A stretch of 64,000 nucleotides of DNA from Diphasiastrum complanatum (lineage: Eukaryota; Streptophyta; Lycopodiopsida; Lycopodiales; Lycopodiaceae), in contig CM055112.1 of the NCBI GenBank assembly GCA_029204225.1, positions 23,386,392 to 23,450,391 of the forward strand, written 5' to 3'. The notes below the pieces were generated by a model. The model searched no databases and had not been told where the DNA came from. It saw only the letters and a list, made by a program, of their open reading frames with translations. The stretch's first letter is position 1; every line of letters starts with the position of its first letter. The position numbers and the translations under genes were made by a program. Positions 25,190 to 34,791 of the stretch are shown here, piece by piece.

Positions 25190-26060
25190 AAAACAATAAA
25201 CAAGGATATATGACAAAGGGACACAAAACTTACACAGACAAAACTAGGGAAGAAATGTCATGTTGTTTTGTCAGTTGTATAGAAATCTGCTACTGATTAC
25301 TTTGTGTGACCGACAAAATTTTTGGCTCGTATAGCCATATCCGAAGGGGTCCCAGTCTGCCCAAATGGACTATTGATGTAGTTTTAATTATAAATTAGCC
25401 TTAGAAGTGGCCTTGGTAATTGATGTACTTTTCTAGCATCATCAATTTCTACACAATGTCAAGTGATGTAACCTCGTTTGATATAAATATAACGGAATGC
25501 CTGAGGTTTTGTAGGCCCCTCCTTTGCCATTAGCTTGTTCAGAAATCAAGGATCAAGAAGACAATACTGAAGATTACGGAGGACCAATGAACGCTAATGA
25601 TTGAAAGAGTACAAAAATTGACAAATCTATTAATGGGATATCAAGCAAACATTTGGTACAAGAGCCATGGAACCGGAGAAGTTGGAATTAGTGGCCAGGA
25701 TATCCATTTGGCAAAATGGTGCATGGTAGAGAAATATAAAGTTGAGGAAAAATCGACATAACCACAGTCCATTGAAGGTTAGTTGCTAGCACGGGAAAAC
25801 CAAAATCGACTCAATCGAGCACCTAGCAAGGGAATAAAAGAGATTGAAAATTCCCGAAGACTTTTGACCCACTACAAGAGGACGGACAATAATTGCCAAG
25901 GCTTTTTTTGTGCGTTTTTGTGAAAGATAGTTTTAAAATGAGTCGCGAGGGGAGCGGAATGCTCGAGCCTCGGGTCTGGTGTTTGGCCTCGATATAAGCC
26001 TACAAAAACTTTCGCCATTTAGCTGCCTCCATTGCTTCAATCTGCCTTCTTTCTCGAAAG
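25190..26060. other. region upstream of the methyltransferase-like relic
   Basis: On minus, a short stretch near 25370-25290 reads WDPFGYGYTSQKFCRSHKV and could be one more exon of the same relic. A TTTTTCAG acceptor-like site lies at about 25186. The remainder has no readable coding. Nothing else recognised. Confidence 0.3.
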
Positions 26061-26064
26061 AGCA

Positions 26065-26805
26065 GACCTATGATGAGCATAAGTCTCGAGCATAGGTCCT
26101 CCCCAACCTTATGCTAAGCATAAGTCAAGACTCAACTTATGGGGAGCATAAGTCGGAAGTGGTTATTTCTCGAGTTATGTTGAGCATAAGTCGAGAGCGG
26201 ACCTATTCTCAACATAGATTTGAGCATAGGTCATCTACGACCCCAAGCTCAAAATAAAGCAAGAGCAAACCTATGCGAGCAAAGGTCCTCTCTCAACGTA
26301 TGTTGAGCATAAGTCCTGAGAAAACATATGCTTAGCATACTTCAAGCTCCTGACCCATGCTCAACATAGGTCGAGAGCAAACCTATGCTCAACATAAGTC
26401 GAGAGCGGACCTATGCCCAGCATAGGTTTGCTCTTGACCTATGTTGAGCATGGGTCAGGAGCCGATCTATGTTGAGCATAGGTTTTCTCCCGACTTATAA
26501 TCAGCATAGGTCTTCTCTCGACTTATGCTCAAAATAAGTCGAGAGCGGCTCAACATAGGTTTGCTCTTGCCTTATTTTGAGCTTGGGTCTAAAGACGACC
26601 TATGCTCAGCATAGGTTTGCTCTTGCCTTGTTTTGAGCTTGCGTCTGAAGACGACCTATGCTCAACATAGGTCGGCTCCTGACTCATGCTTAGCATAAGT
26701 CAAGAGTGGACCTATGCTTCGCTCTCGACTTATGCTCAGCATAAGTTTGGTCGTAGCTTATTGTGAGCCAAAGTCACAATTAGAACTATGCTCAGCATGG
26801 CTTGG
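26065..26805. repeat. array of palindromic GACYTATGCTnAGCATARGTC units
   Basis: About 740 bp consist largely of near-palindromes such as CTTATGCTCAGCATAAG and CCTATGCTCAACATAGG. They are joined by GTCGAGAGC-, TTTGCTCTTG- and CAGGAGCC-type linkers, themselves in both orientations. I count roughly 20-25 units with CTCAG/CTCAA/TTGAG variants at the centre. The linkers are short and repetitive, so this is not a spacer array. It can fold into many hairpins or cruciforms. It lies about 0.9 kb upstream of the methyltransferase-like relic. Confidence 0.9.
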
Positions 26806-26819
26806 GCCCCACTATACAG

Positions 26820-27400
26820 CTATCTGAAATAGAAACTAAACTGAAAAACTATTAAATATGACAAATGTTTTTCAAGACAAAGAAATCTGATTTAAAATTT
26901 GCTTACATTATTGGAATCTCGCGAATGTCGGCATTTGTCAACCTGTGCTGAGATTAGCAATTCCGTCGAGCTTATGCTTGTTGTAATAGAACAATCAGAT
27001 TGCTAAAACAGAGTCTGAGAGCGCAAATAGAGCAACTGAATCGGCAAAGGTGAGTTATGCCATGTCCATGTTCTTTAAATATTATATGGGAATTGGGTGG
27101 GTGTCGTGCTTCAAAGTTTTAAGTTCAAGGGAATTGGGTGAGTGTCGTCCTTTAAGTATGTAAGGTGGCTTTTCTTCCCATTTCAGTCAGTAAAACTAAT
27201 TTTATTTCAAACGCTTATAACATTTTTGTTCTAGCTTGGATTGAGACGATGTAAAAAGAAAAATTAATGAAAATTTCATATTGTTTTCAACTATGTACTG
27301 TAAATATGAAATCGATTTCAATGTTGACTAAGGAAATTCGTTGTTTTTTATTTAGGTTTGCTTAGAAAATTGAAAACAAAATGATGATGTGTGTGATCTT
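26820..27400. other. intergenic, no gene recognised
   Basis: AT-rich. Contains a short two-copy repeat GGGAATTGGGTGrGTGTCGT (about 27088 and 27130). No gene seen. Confidence 0.4.
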
Positions 27401-27401
27401 G

Positions 27402-27769
27402 TGTTGCGAGACCGTGACAGTACTGACCCAATATCTGGAACAGCTAACCGCCAGAGGGTAGAGGACAGTGTGAGTCAGGCATGCATGCATACCGTGCAGT
27501 TGGTATGAGAGCCAGTAATGCCCATGCGGACACATGTAGACACATGTGGACACATGCATGACAGTATGGGGCCATGCAATCCATCACTGATGGATTGGGA
27601 CCCACATGCAACAGTTATCTAGTGTGTTGGCAGCAACTCTTATCTATCGTTCCCATGCAAACTCACACTGGGCTAGGAGGGGCATTCTATAAGAGAGTGC
27701 ATTGACTGGGTGGACCACACTAGCTTTGCCTTCCTATCGTTATGATGTTCCTAACATTGGTATCAGAGT
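27402..27769 (+). mobile_element. Ty1-copia LTR with primer-binding site
   Basis: A TGTTGC...CTAACA unit of about 355 bp (27402-27756) is followed after one base by TGGTATCAGAGT, the copia primer-binding site complementary to initiator Met tRNA. No gag follows before 28.3 kb, so this is a truncated 5' end. The start of the LTR is inferred from the TG and the partial match of the two ends. Confidence 0.65.
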
Positions 27770-28335
27770 TTAGAAGTTAGCTCAATATTGTGGTTGTGGC
27801 ATCCTCTACATCTTCCATAGGTGATATCTCTTCTATCAATGAGTTTGGAGACCTAATTTTGGAGCGCCCGCCTGGTCAAATTTTTTGTCTCTGCCTTACA
27901 AGCAAGGGCACATAGTATTCACAACAAAAATTGACGTGCTTGTGTTGAAAATAATTTGTTGAAATTTCTTTTTTTTACTTTCTTTTTTATTGTAGATAAT
28001 TTATAGAGATGCCACGTATTTAAAAAATACTTAATATTTAAAACATACTTAAACAAAAGGTTAATCTAGTTTTAGAGATTTAATACATGAAATTTTTTTA
28101 GTGGATAATTACATGTGCGGGCTTTGCTCGAGTGGGTGGCTTCTTGCATGCTCTGCATATTGCATTGCATGGTCTCCTGGATGTTCTAGTGGCTTCCTAC
28201 ATGCACAAGCAAAGAACAGAAAAAGAAAAGGACAAAGCAAAGAACAGAAAAAGAAAAGCAGATCAAATTGATGTTCGTTTAGCTGGCTGTTCTCGCTGCT
28301 CGGGGAGGGCTGCACTTCTTTGGAAGAACTAGATT
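27770..28335. other. truncated copia leader and unassigned sequence
   Basis: The first part should be copia leader. From 28100 there is a 66-codon frame (28132-28332) with a Lys/Arg-rich stretch KEKDKAKNRKRKADQ, in a frame different from the U2AF35-like block that follows. I do not recognise it. Confidence 0.35.
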
Positions 28336-29979
28336 TCTGCAGGATCACTTTGAAGATTTCTATGAAGATTTGTTTAGATGAGGAGCTGAGCAAGTATGGA
28401 GAGCTTGAAAGCCTGAACGTGTGTCATAATCTTGCGGATCACATGGTGGGTAATGTTTACGCACAGTTTAGAGAGGAAGAACAGGCGGCCGCTGCTCTGC
28501 AAGCTTTAAATGGACGCGTTTATGCAGGTCGTCCTATTAGTGGGGATTTTTCTTCTCTAACGGATTTCAGAGAAGCGTCTTGTCGGCAGTATGAAGAAAA
28601 CACTTGCAATCGTGGTGGATTCAGGTGGCCCATGCCATTTAACGAAAATATTTCATGTTTCATCCCAAAGACATTATCTGATTGTCAAATCCCACCTCAA
28701 CTGTTTGGGCATCCAGAGTCTATTTCTTCTGAAATAATTACACAAATCCACTCACAGATTCCATTCATGCACTTTCCAACCTTCACTCTTGATCCTCGTT
28801 TTGTGCCGTATGAGAATGCAAACTCCACAGCAGCTTCAGAAAGTGCTCAATGCCCTGGCAGCACCTTCGACTTAAGGCCAAGAGGGGCACACTATGGACA
28901 TATAGGATTCAATGGAAGTTCATTTTACGTAAACCATGGAGAACTTTTTAATGTTCCTCAAATCAATTCCCAGGACTTGCTGGATGCAAAGGCTTTCGCT
29001 GCGTCCAAAAGTCATAGCGAAGCTGAGAGGCGACGTCATGAAAGAATCAACACTCACCTTGCCACTTTAAGAAGTTTGTTTCCAACAATACCCTTTATTT
29101 CTTCATATTATTGTCTACCAAGGACATAATTAGCCTCTGCTCGAATTGCTTCACATGAAGATAAGCGTTGAAGGATTCAATCCGTAAATTCCATTTTCAT
29201 TCCTGACATCTGATCTAAGGTTATATATTCCTAGAAATCAAATAAATATAACTCATGAAACAAGATGATTTTTTGATTAATAATCAGAAAGCTTTTGTAG
29301 GACGGTGTAGGAAGAGGAATCAATCTTTCAAGGCCATAGCCCTACCGTAGTTGTCTATTCGAATTTCCCTAAAATCTTATGGTCTTATTTTTTGGACTTA
29401 ATCAAGTTATTATGCAGAACAATGCGCTGTTTGGAACTGTAATTCAGAACGGAAACTTGAAAGTACTTAACGAAGTCGAGATTCAAATCATTAGCTTTAG
29501 ACTTGGCTGCAATTAGGCTTCAAAATGTTTTCTGAGGAATTTCTTGAGAATAAAATATAGGATATATGTGTCTGATAACTTTCTTGAATGGTTAGCAGAC
29601 TGATAACGCATCTCTGCTAGCAGAAGTTGTCAATCGAGTGAAGGAACTGAAACGACAAGCAGCCACAATTACGAAGGCCTCTTTGTGCTGCAACGACCGT
29701 CGAGATTTGTTGACAGATCTGTTGCGAACGTTGAGATGCCTTACATTGAGAATAGTTAAAGCAGAGATGGCAACCGTTGGAGGAAGGATCAAGAATGTCA
29801 TCCTTCTGACAAGTAGAGACGGCTTCTCCAAAGATGCGCAGGAGATGCCGTCAATTTCTTGTGTACAAGACGCGCTTCGTGCGATTATTGAAGGACGTTT
29901 ATCTGGACATTTCGCTGCTGTTGGACCAGTTGCCACATTGAAGAAACCTAGGCTTTGTCCACTTCATGTATCCACTTAA
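28320..29979 (+). CDS. TMO5/bHLH30-like transcription factor, chimeric and probably damaged
   Basis: Exon 1 coding ends with [20 protein letters not shown] then LRSLFPT, the basic region and helix 1 of the plant TMO5/bHLH30/106/107 group. These factors bind E-boxes, and some act in vascular cell division as dimers. Exon 2 (29599-29979, after GGTTAGCAG) continues [20 protein letters not shown], the loop and helix 2, then the group's C-terminal domain ([19 protein letters not shown] and [15 protein letters not shown]) to a TAA. Between LKRQ and ASLCC about 25-30 residues usual for the group are missing. The frame upstream is the U2AF35 fragment, giving a 269-codon chimera from 28320. Relatives splice after LLPNTTK; here the text after LFPT diverges and no GT donor in phase 0 is visible, so exons 1 and 2 cannot be joined cleanly. 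Confidence 0.75.
28346..28630 (+). pseudogene. U2AF35 (U2 snRNP auxiliary factor small subunit) fragment
   Basis: In one frame [10 protein letters not shown] is readable. After a 4-base excess (AGAT, about 28376) the frame changes and continues [45 protein letters not shown] and then [18 protein letters not shown]. These are the central UHM/RRM and the start of the second CCCH zinc finger of U2AF35, the factor that recognises the AG of 3' splice sites. Both the protein N-terminus and the RS tail are absent. The fragment is uninterrupted by introns and ends abruptly at GGF, where bHLH-type sequence begins in the same frame. It looks like an inserted (perhaps processed) copy, now the 5' part of a chimeric reading frame. 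Confidence 0.9.
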
Positions 29980-30356
29980 AAGCTTCTTTCGATAAAGAAT
30001 TACAAAAGCCAGATATTAGCTGCTGCTTACGATCGCAATAAGATTACATTTTCGTAAGTCTAGTTGAGATAATCCTCTATTACCATTATAATCTGCTTGG
30101 GAATTCGATAGTTGCAGGTTTCCAACATTAAGGAGCAATGGTTTCTGTTTCAGCAGTTTTGCAAATGGAGATCTATCGAGCACTGATCACATCTAGTGCC
30201 AAGCAATACATTTGTCCTCGAATATTGAATCATAAGGACAAGCTTCCGCGATCGTATAAAGCAAGAATGGTTTGCAAAAGCTTTCATTCCCGTTCTGGTT
30301 TATTTAAGATCTGGAAGTGACTGTAGGAATGCACGTACTTAAATCAAATTTTGCTT
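29980..30356. other. 3' flank of the bHLH gene
   Basis: Probably 3' UTR and flank. A 60-codon frame at 30138-30320 has no recognisable features. Confidence 0.35.
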
Positions 30357-30502
30357 CAGGTAATGGCCATTACCATAAATAATCTGGACCCTGGCAGCGA
30401 GTGCCGAGACCACGAGTGCCGGGGGACCAAATTATTTATCATAATGGCCATACCAATTGACCAGATATTATTATAATGGCCATACCAATTGACCATTACC
30501 TG
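30357..30502. mobile_element. small MITE-like inverted-repeat element
   Basis: The unit opens CAGGTAATGGCCATTACC and closes CCATTACCTG, giving terminal inverted repeats of at least 10 bp. Inside, TAAATAAT and ATTATTTA pair, and AATGGCCATACCAATTGACC occurs twice in tandem. CAGG ends suggest an hAT-type MITE, but an 8-bp target duplication is not evident. No coding capacity. Confidence 0.55.
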
Positions 30503-30544
30503 TAATGAAGTAATTGAGGTTCACTAGATTTTTTAACGCTGTGT

Positions 30545-30765
30545 GACTATATCTCTCTCTTCTCTCTGTGCCCACGCAATGCCCTCTCTCCCCCTTTGCG
30601 CTCTCCCTCTGCCCCAACGCACACACACTTTCTCTCTCTCCCTCTACGCGCTCCCTCTCTCTATCTCTCTTTCCGCGCTCCCTTTGCACGCTGTCTCTCT
30701 CTCTCCGCACTCTCTTTGTCTCTGCTGAATTTCTCTTTCTCTTTCTCTGCGCACACTCTCTGTCT
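30545..30765. repeat. imperfect CT-rich tract
   Basis: Degenerate TCTCTC and CCCTCT runs broken by CGCGCTC and CACGC words. Open frames here on both strands are low-complexity artefacts. Confidence 0.85.
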
Positions 30766-31088
30766 TACAGGTCAGAGATGTATCTGAATGAGCCTATGGG
30801 GGAAGACACATCCTAGTTGTTGTGAAAAGTGCTATTTGTGTGAGAGGTTTGCCAAGAAATCTCTCATTTGTCTATTAGGGGTACCGCAAATCACACTAGA
30901 CAGTATCTAGTACTGCCATTCAGAGTTAGGAGGCTTCATACTTTTCACATTACTGATCTTTGTCTTTTGAACGATCACACATTTCGAAATCTTTGCAAAT
31001 AGGAGGCGGCTTAGTTGCCGCGCCGAAGTGGGAAATCTAGAATATTCCCTTTGAAAGCTCTTATATTCCCTCTACTTTTTATCTTTTT

Positions 31089-31340
31089 CGTACCAATATT
31101 GGGTCGACATGCCAGAGGTAAGAAAAATCCTGAGCAGTCGTACATCCGCGCATCATACAGATATAGCATATCCGTACCAATATCGGATCCACGCATCAAA
31201 GGTAAAGAAAATACTGAGCAGTCATACATCCGTGCGTGTCATACCGATATCTCATACCCGTACCAATATTGGATCCACACGCGTGAGCTAAAGAGAATCC
31301 CGCGCAGTCGTACACCCGCACGTCGTACCGATATCAGGTG
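31089..31340. repeat. three tandem ~84-bp units carrying the GATATC/CGCG motif
   Basis: Units start at 31089, 31173 and 31259. Each opens CGTACCAATAT(T/C)GG(G/A)TC, includes an AGCAGTCrTACA-type middle and closes with an inverse motif such as CGTACCGATATC. The motif resembles the ~20-nt element scattered at 34.8-36.6 kb. The last unit ends about 25 bp before the ATG of the copia gag frame at 31362. Confidence 0.85.
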
Positions 31341-31361
31341 CACAACCAAAAATTTACAGTT

Positions 31362-33406
31362 ATGTGGTGTGATAAATTTTGTGATCCAGACTCATCTACC
31401 AATAATGGCAATTTAAGCGAGAGTGTCCTTAATGAGTCAAGCAACTTGGAAGGTGCCAGCAACTATGCAGTTTGGAATTTCAAATTGAAGAACATTTTGA
31501 TGGAAAAGGAGCTATGAGAGATCGTGACAGGTGAAGAGACAAGGCCAATGATTGAAGAAGATTAGCGGGCATTTGATAGGAGAAAACGGAAAGCCCAGAA
31601 TGTCATCAACTTATCAGTTAGAGATGCAATTATTCCCTATATTTCAGATTCAGAAGGACCAAAAGAAACGTGGGATACATTGAAGGCACTGTTTGAAACG
31701 ACAAATACATCTCGAATACTATTTCTGAAGACGAAGTTGCATACATTACGGATGGATGATGGTGCAACTATTGTCGATCACATACTGAAGATCAAAGAGA
31801 TCCGTGACCAATTAGCAGTAGTTGGAGAGTGAGTACAAGATCGTGAGATCGTGCAATTGACATTGAATAGTCTGAGTGAGTCACATCAGATGTTTGTGAT
31901 GAGTATAGCCACAAGAGAAAATCTTCCAACCTATGAAGAACTAGGTGGATTGCTTTTGCAAGAAGAGCAACATCAAGAGAACTTGAATCATTGTAACAGG
32001 AGCTATGATCAAGCTCTTGCAGTTAGAGGACGAGGTGGAAGATTTGGTCGTGGAAGGTATCAATCGAGAGGAGGAAACTCAAGCTGGGGATCATTTCAAC
32101 AATTTCATGAGCAAGTCAATGATAGTCCAAATCGAGACAATTGGGATCAAGGTCGAGGTCAAGGACGCGGCTATTCAAGACAAAATAAATTGTAGGTACT
32201 GCAACAAACCTGGCCACTGGGAGCATGAATGCTTCAAGAAACAAAATGAGATGGAACAAAGAAAAGACAAATGGCAAGCGGAAAATTATGCTGATCAACA
32301 TCAATTTGATGACTATTATTATGAAAATAATTATACTGATCAACATCAATACGATGATGATCAATATGAAGATGATACAGGTGAGAGTTCAAAATTGTTC
32401 ATTACAGCATTAATGACAAGTGATGAAGCCAAGGATACCTGGTACATTGATATTGGTGCATCCAAACACATGACTTCAAGGAAAGAGTGGTTTTTCGAAC
32501 TCAAGGAAACTGACAATGGTGATGAAGTTGGACAAGCTGATGGCAATTGCTATCTGTTAAAGGAGTTGGAGTGGTACCAATGAAGTTAGCCAGCGGGAAG
32601 ATAAAGCAGATTAGCAATGTGCAATATGTACCTGTCTTAGCTAACAATCTACTATTTGTTGGGACGATGGCTGATCAACAACTCAAGGTTGAGTTTGACA
32701 ACGACAGATGTCTCGTCAAGGACATCAAGAATCAATACAAAGTAATTGCTACAGGAGCTAGAGTCAATGGGAATCAGCTCTACAAATTGAATGCGAGATC
32801 TTTTACTCAGTTTGGTCATATTAGTGCTCAAAGCTTGCAAATCCTTAAAAGAGATAATCTAGTTGTTGGATTGACTGATATCTCTTTTGAAGGAAAAATT
32901 TGTGAGGGTTCCATTTTGGCAAAATAGCATAGAGAGAGATTTCTCAAAGATGGAGCAAGAAGAGCCAATGACATTCTTGATCTTGTTCATAGTGATCTGT
33001 GTGGACCAATACAAACTAGGTCCATTAGTGCTTGTTACTATTTCATCACATTTATTGATGACTATAGTAGACATATCTCATAAGCAAGAAATCTGATGCC
33101 TTTTCCAAGTTTAGAGAGTTCAAGGCTCTAGTTGAAAAACAAACATGTTATTATATTAAGACCCTCAGATCAGATGGTGGCGGTGAGTATTTTTCAACAG
33201 AGTTTATAAATTTTTGCAAGGATCAGAGGATCAAGAGACAAACTACTACACCCTATTCACCACAATTGAATGGAGTTGCAGAACGGAAAAACAGATCCAT
33301 TGTGGAGATGGCTAGAGCAATGCTTAAGAGCAAGGGTTTGCCAAATACTTTTTGGGCAGAAGCATGCAACACACCTACTCATATCTTGAATCGGTGTCCT
33401 ACTAAA
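31362..33406 (+). mobile_element. Ty1-copia gag-pol fragment (gag, protease, integrase)
   Basis: Coding runs from MWCDKFCDPDSS through gag (NYAVWNFKLKNILMEKEL), an Arg/Gly-rich stretch and a CCHC zinc knuckle (CRYCNKPGHWEHEC). Then come an aspartic protease (WYIDIGASKHM), the pre-integrase region and the integrase core (LVHSDLCGPI, FIDDYSR, LRSDGGGEY, NGVAERKNRSIVEMARAM). Stops (31517, 31578, 31831) and frameshifts (about 32190, 32550, 32925) break it. The protease active site has Ile where Ser/Thr is needed. It ends abruptly at NRCPTK (33406); RT, RNase H and 3' LTR are missing. No LTR or primer-binding site precedes gag; the motif-bearing tandem repeat does. Confidence 0.92.
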
Positions 33407-34791
33407 AAAGGGCCCAAGGCCTGCTTATGCATAAAGTAAAGTAAATGTAAATGGACGCGGCGAATGCACACACCCTCATCATTGACGTATAAGGACAATA
33501 CATATAAGCTCCAATGATCACTGCAATCGGAAAACAATAAGTTAATGTGAATCAATGTGAAATCAAAATTCATATGAAAAATTCAACATAATAAAATCTG
33601 AAAAAAAAGACACTTACTTTCTTATGTATGGCAGCACGAGAATTGGAGTCCCAAGTCTAACGTATTGGAGCATATTATCGTGCAGACTTTTGAAATCAGG
33701 AAAATCAAATGTAGCCATGAATTGAAGGGAATATAATGCTACATCTATAAATAATGGGGTCTGAAAAAACTCCATCCAATACTAAATGGCCCCACTTCCT
33801 ACATTGTCACCTAGCATTTTATCCCTACTTTCTAATTCACCTGTATCTAAACTAGAAAGGGGGAGACCAGCATTGGTCTTCGGCATCCTAAAACTGTATC
33901 GAGGACCTAAACCTTTAAGATACGTGTTGAACAATTAGTCATACTGTACATATTGAGGAGTATTTACAAAGGCAAGTGTAGGGGGTGACAGAAGTAATAT
34001 AGATAAACCAGAAAAAGAATTGTCATTCAAAATTGATTCTACCTTTACATTGAGAAAATCATCTAAATCATTTCCTTGAACAGGTGGAGGGAAACTAATA
34101 TTTATGGGGGTAGGAGGAGGAGATTTGTTAGGAGAAAAAGATTTAGGAGAGGTTAAAGTTGGAGTTCTGGGAGGAGAAGAAAGAGACTTAGGAGAATTGA
34201 GAGGAGAATGCCTAGAAGAAAGAATCTCATCCAAAGGAGATGGCTTGGAAAAATCCCTCGATTTATTTAAAGGATCAAGAGACCTCCTCTTCTTTGAAAT
34301 ACTCCCGCTCTGTATACGAATAACAAGCCGGGATGGTTGAGATTGCTTTCGTTTTGTCCTCCCTGAATCTTGTTTTGGAGGAGAGTAGGAAGTAGGTCTA
34401 AATCATCTTGCAAATTTGTCATATGTGTCCTGAAGCCTGAACACAATGTTGAAATCCTTGGGCATGATGGTCACCCTCTTGGCATGGACAGCTACAACAA
34501 TAGTATCAGAAAAAAATTTCACTTGAAAATTCTCATATGCTGTGTGAATTGCCGTTACCGTCCATCTCACATCTGTAGATAGACTTCTTGTAACCTGCCT
34601 GATGGATCTCTGTATGTCGGAATCAAAAGATTATTCGTCTTCTGTAGCTTCCGAATATCCTTGAGCCAGGGTGGGTCTCTTCTTATGCCCATTGGCCTAG
34701 GAGGAGGTGGTGGTTGTGGACTTCCATGCCCCATTCCTGAGATTGGTATTCCACCAGGGTGGCCTCGTGCAGTTTGCTTGGTCTGCGCCAT
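33407..34791 (-). pseudogene. histone H3-like protein with S/P-rich tail and possible C48 peptidase start
   Basis: On minus, the ATG at 34791 opens MAQTKQTAR (histone H3: MARTKQTAR). A Pro-rich linker (PQPPPPPRPMG) and LKDIRKLQKTNNLLI follow, like H3 LREIRKYQKSTELLI. After a -1 shift near 34573 comes DVRWTVTAIHTAYENF, then VVAVHAKRVTIMPKDF, with 11 residues (HAKRVTIMPKD) identical to H3. The same frame then crosses TGA (34405-34403) into a basic and S/P-rich region (TKRKQSQPSRL; SPKSLSSPPRTP), crosses TAA (33937-33935) and one TAG, and reaches a GTAAGTG donor. A 97-nt intron (33617-33521, TTGCAG) joins PYIR to NDHWSLYVLSL, resembling the His-Trp segment of C48 (Ulp1) peptidases. The frame is cut by the copia junction at 33406. 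The RW in the fold recalls CENH3. The fusion reading and the peptidase call are inference. Confidence 0.7.
33521..33617 (-). other. 97-nt phase-2 intron in the H3-like gene
   Basis: The donor is AAGAAA|GTAAGTG and the acceptor is CCGATTGCAG|TGATC, with a T-rich interior including a run of T's. Splicing keeps the frame across it (PYIR-N-DHWSL). An intron this canonical suggests the gene was once expressed from DNA rather than copied from RNA. Confidence 0.65.

Noticed and set aside
26065-26805. CRISPR-like repeat array
   Set aside because: The units are palindromic, the linkers are repetitive rather than unique, spacing is irregular and the genome is a plant's.
28132-28332. 66-codon Lys-rich frame as an upstream exon of the U2AF35/bHLH chimera
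   Set aside because: Different frame, no U2AF35 similarity, and no splice pair that links it.
29592-29936. 114-codon minus-strand frame
   Set aside because: Antisense to bHLH exon 2, which has clear homology on plus.
30543-30816. Overlapping Ser/Leu/Arg-rich frames
   Set aside because: Low-complexity CT-rich sequence.
34573-34600. A 22-nt GT...AG intron joining the two halves of the H3-like fold
   Set aside because: Far too short for plant splicing, and the joined frame does not give the H3-like continuation; a frameshift explains it better.
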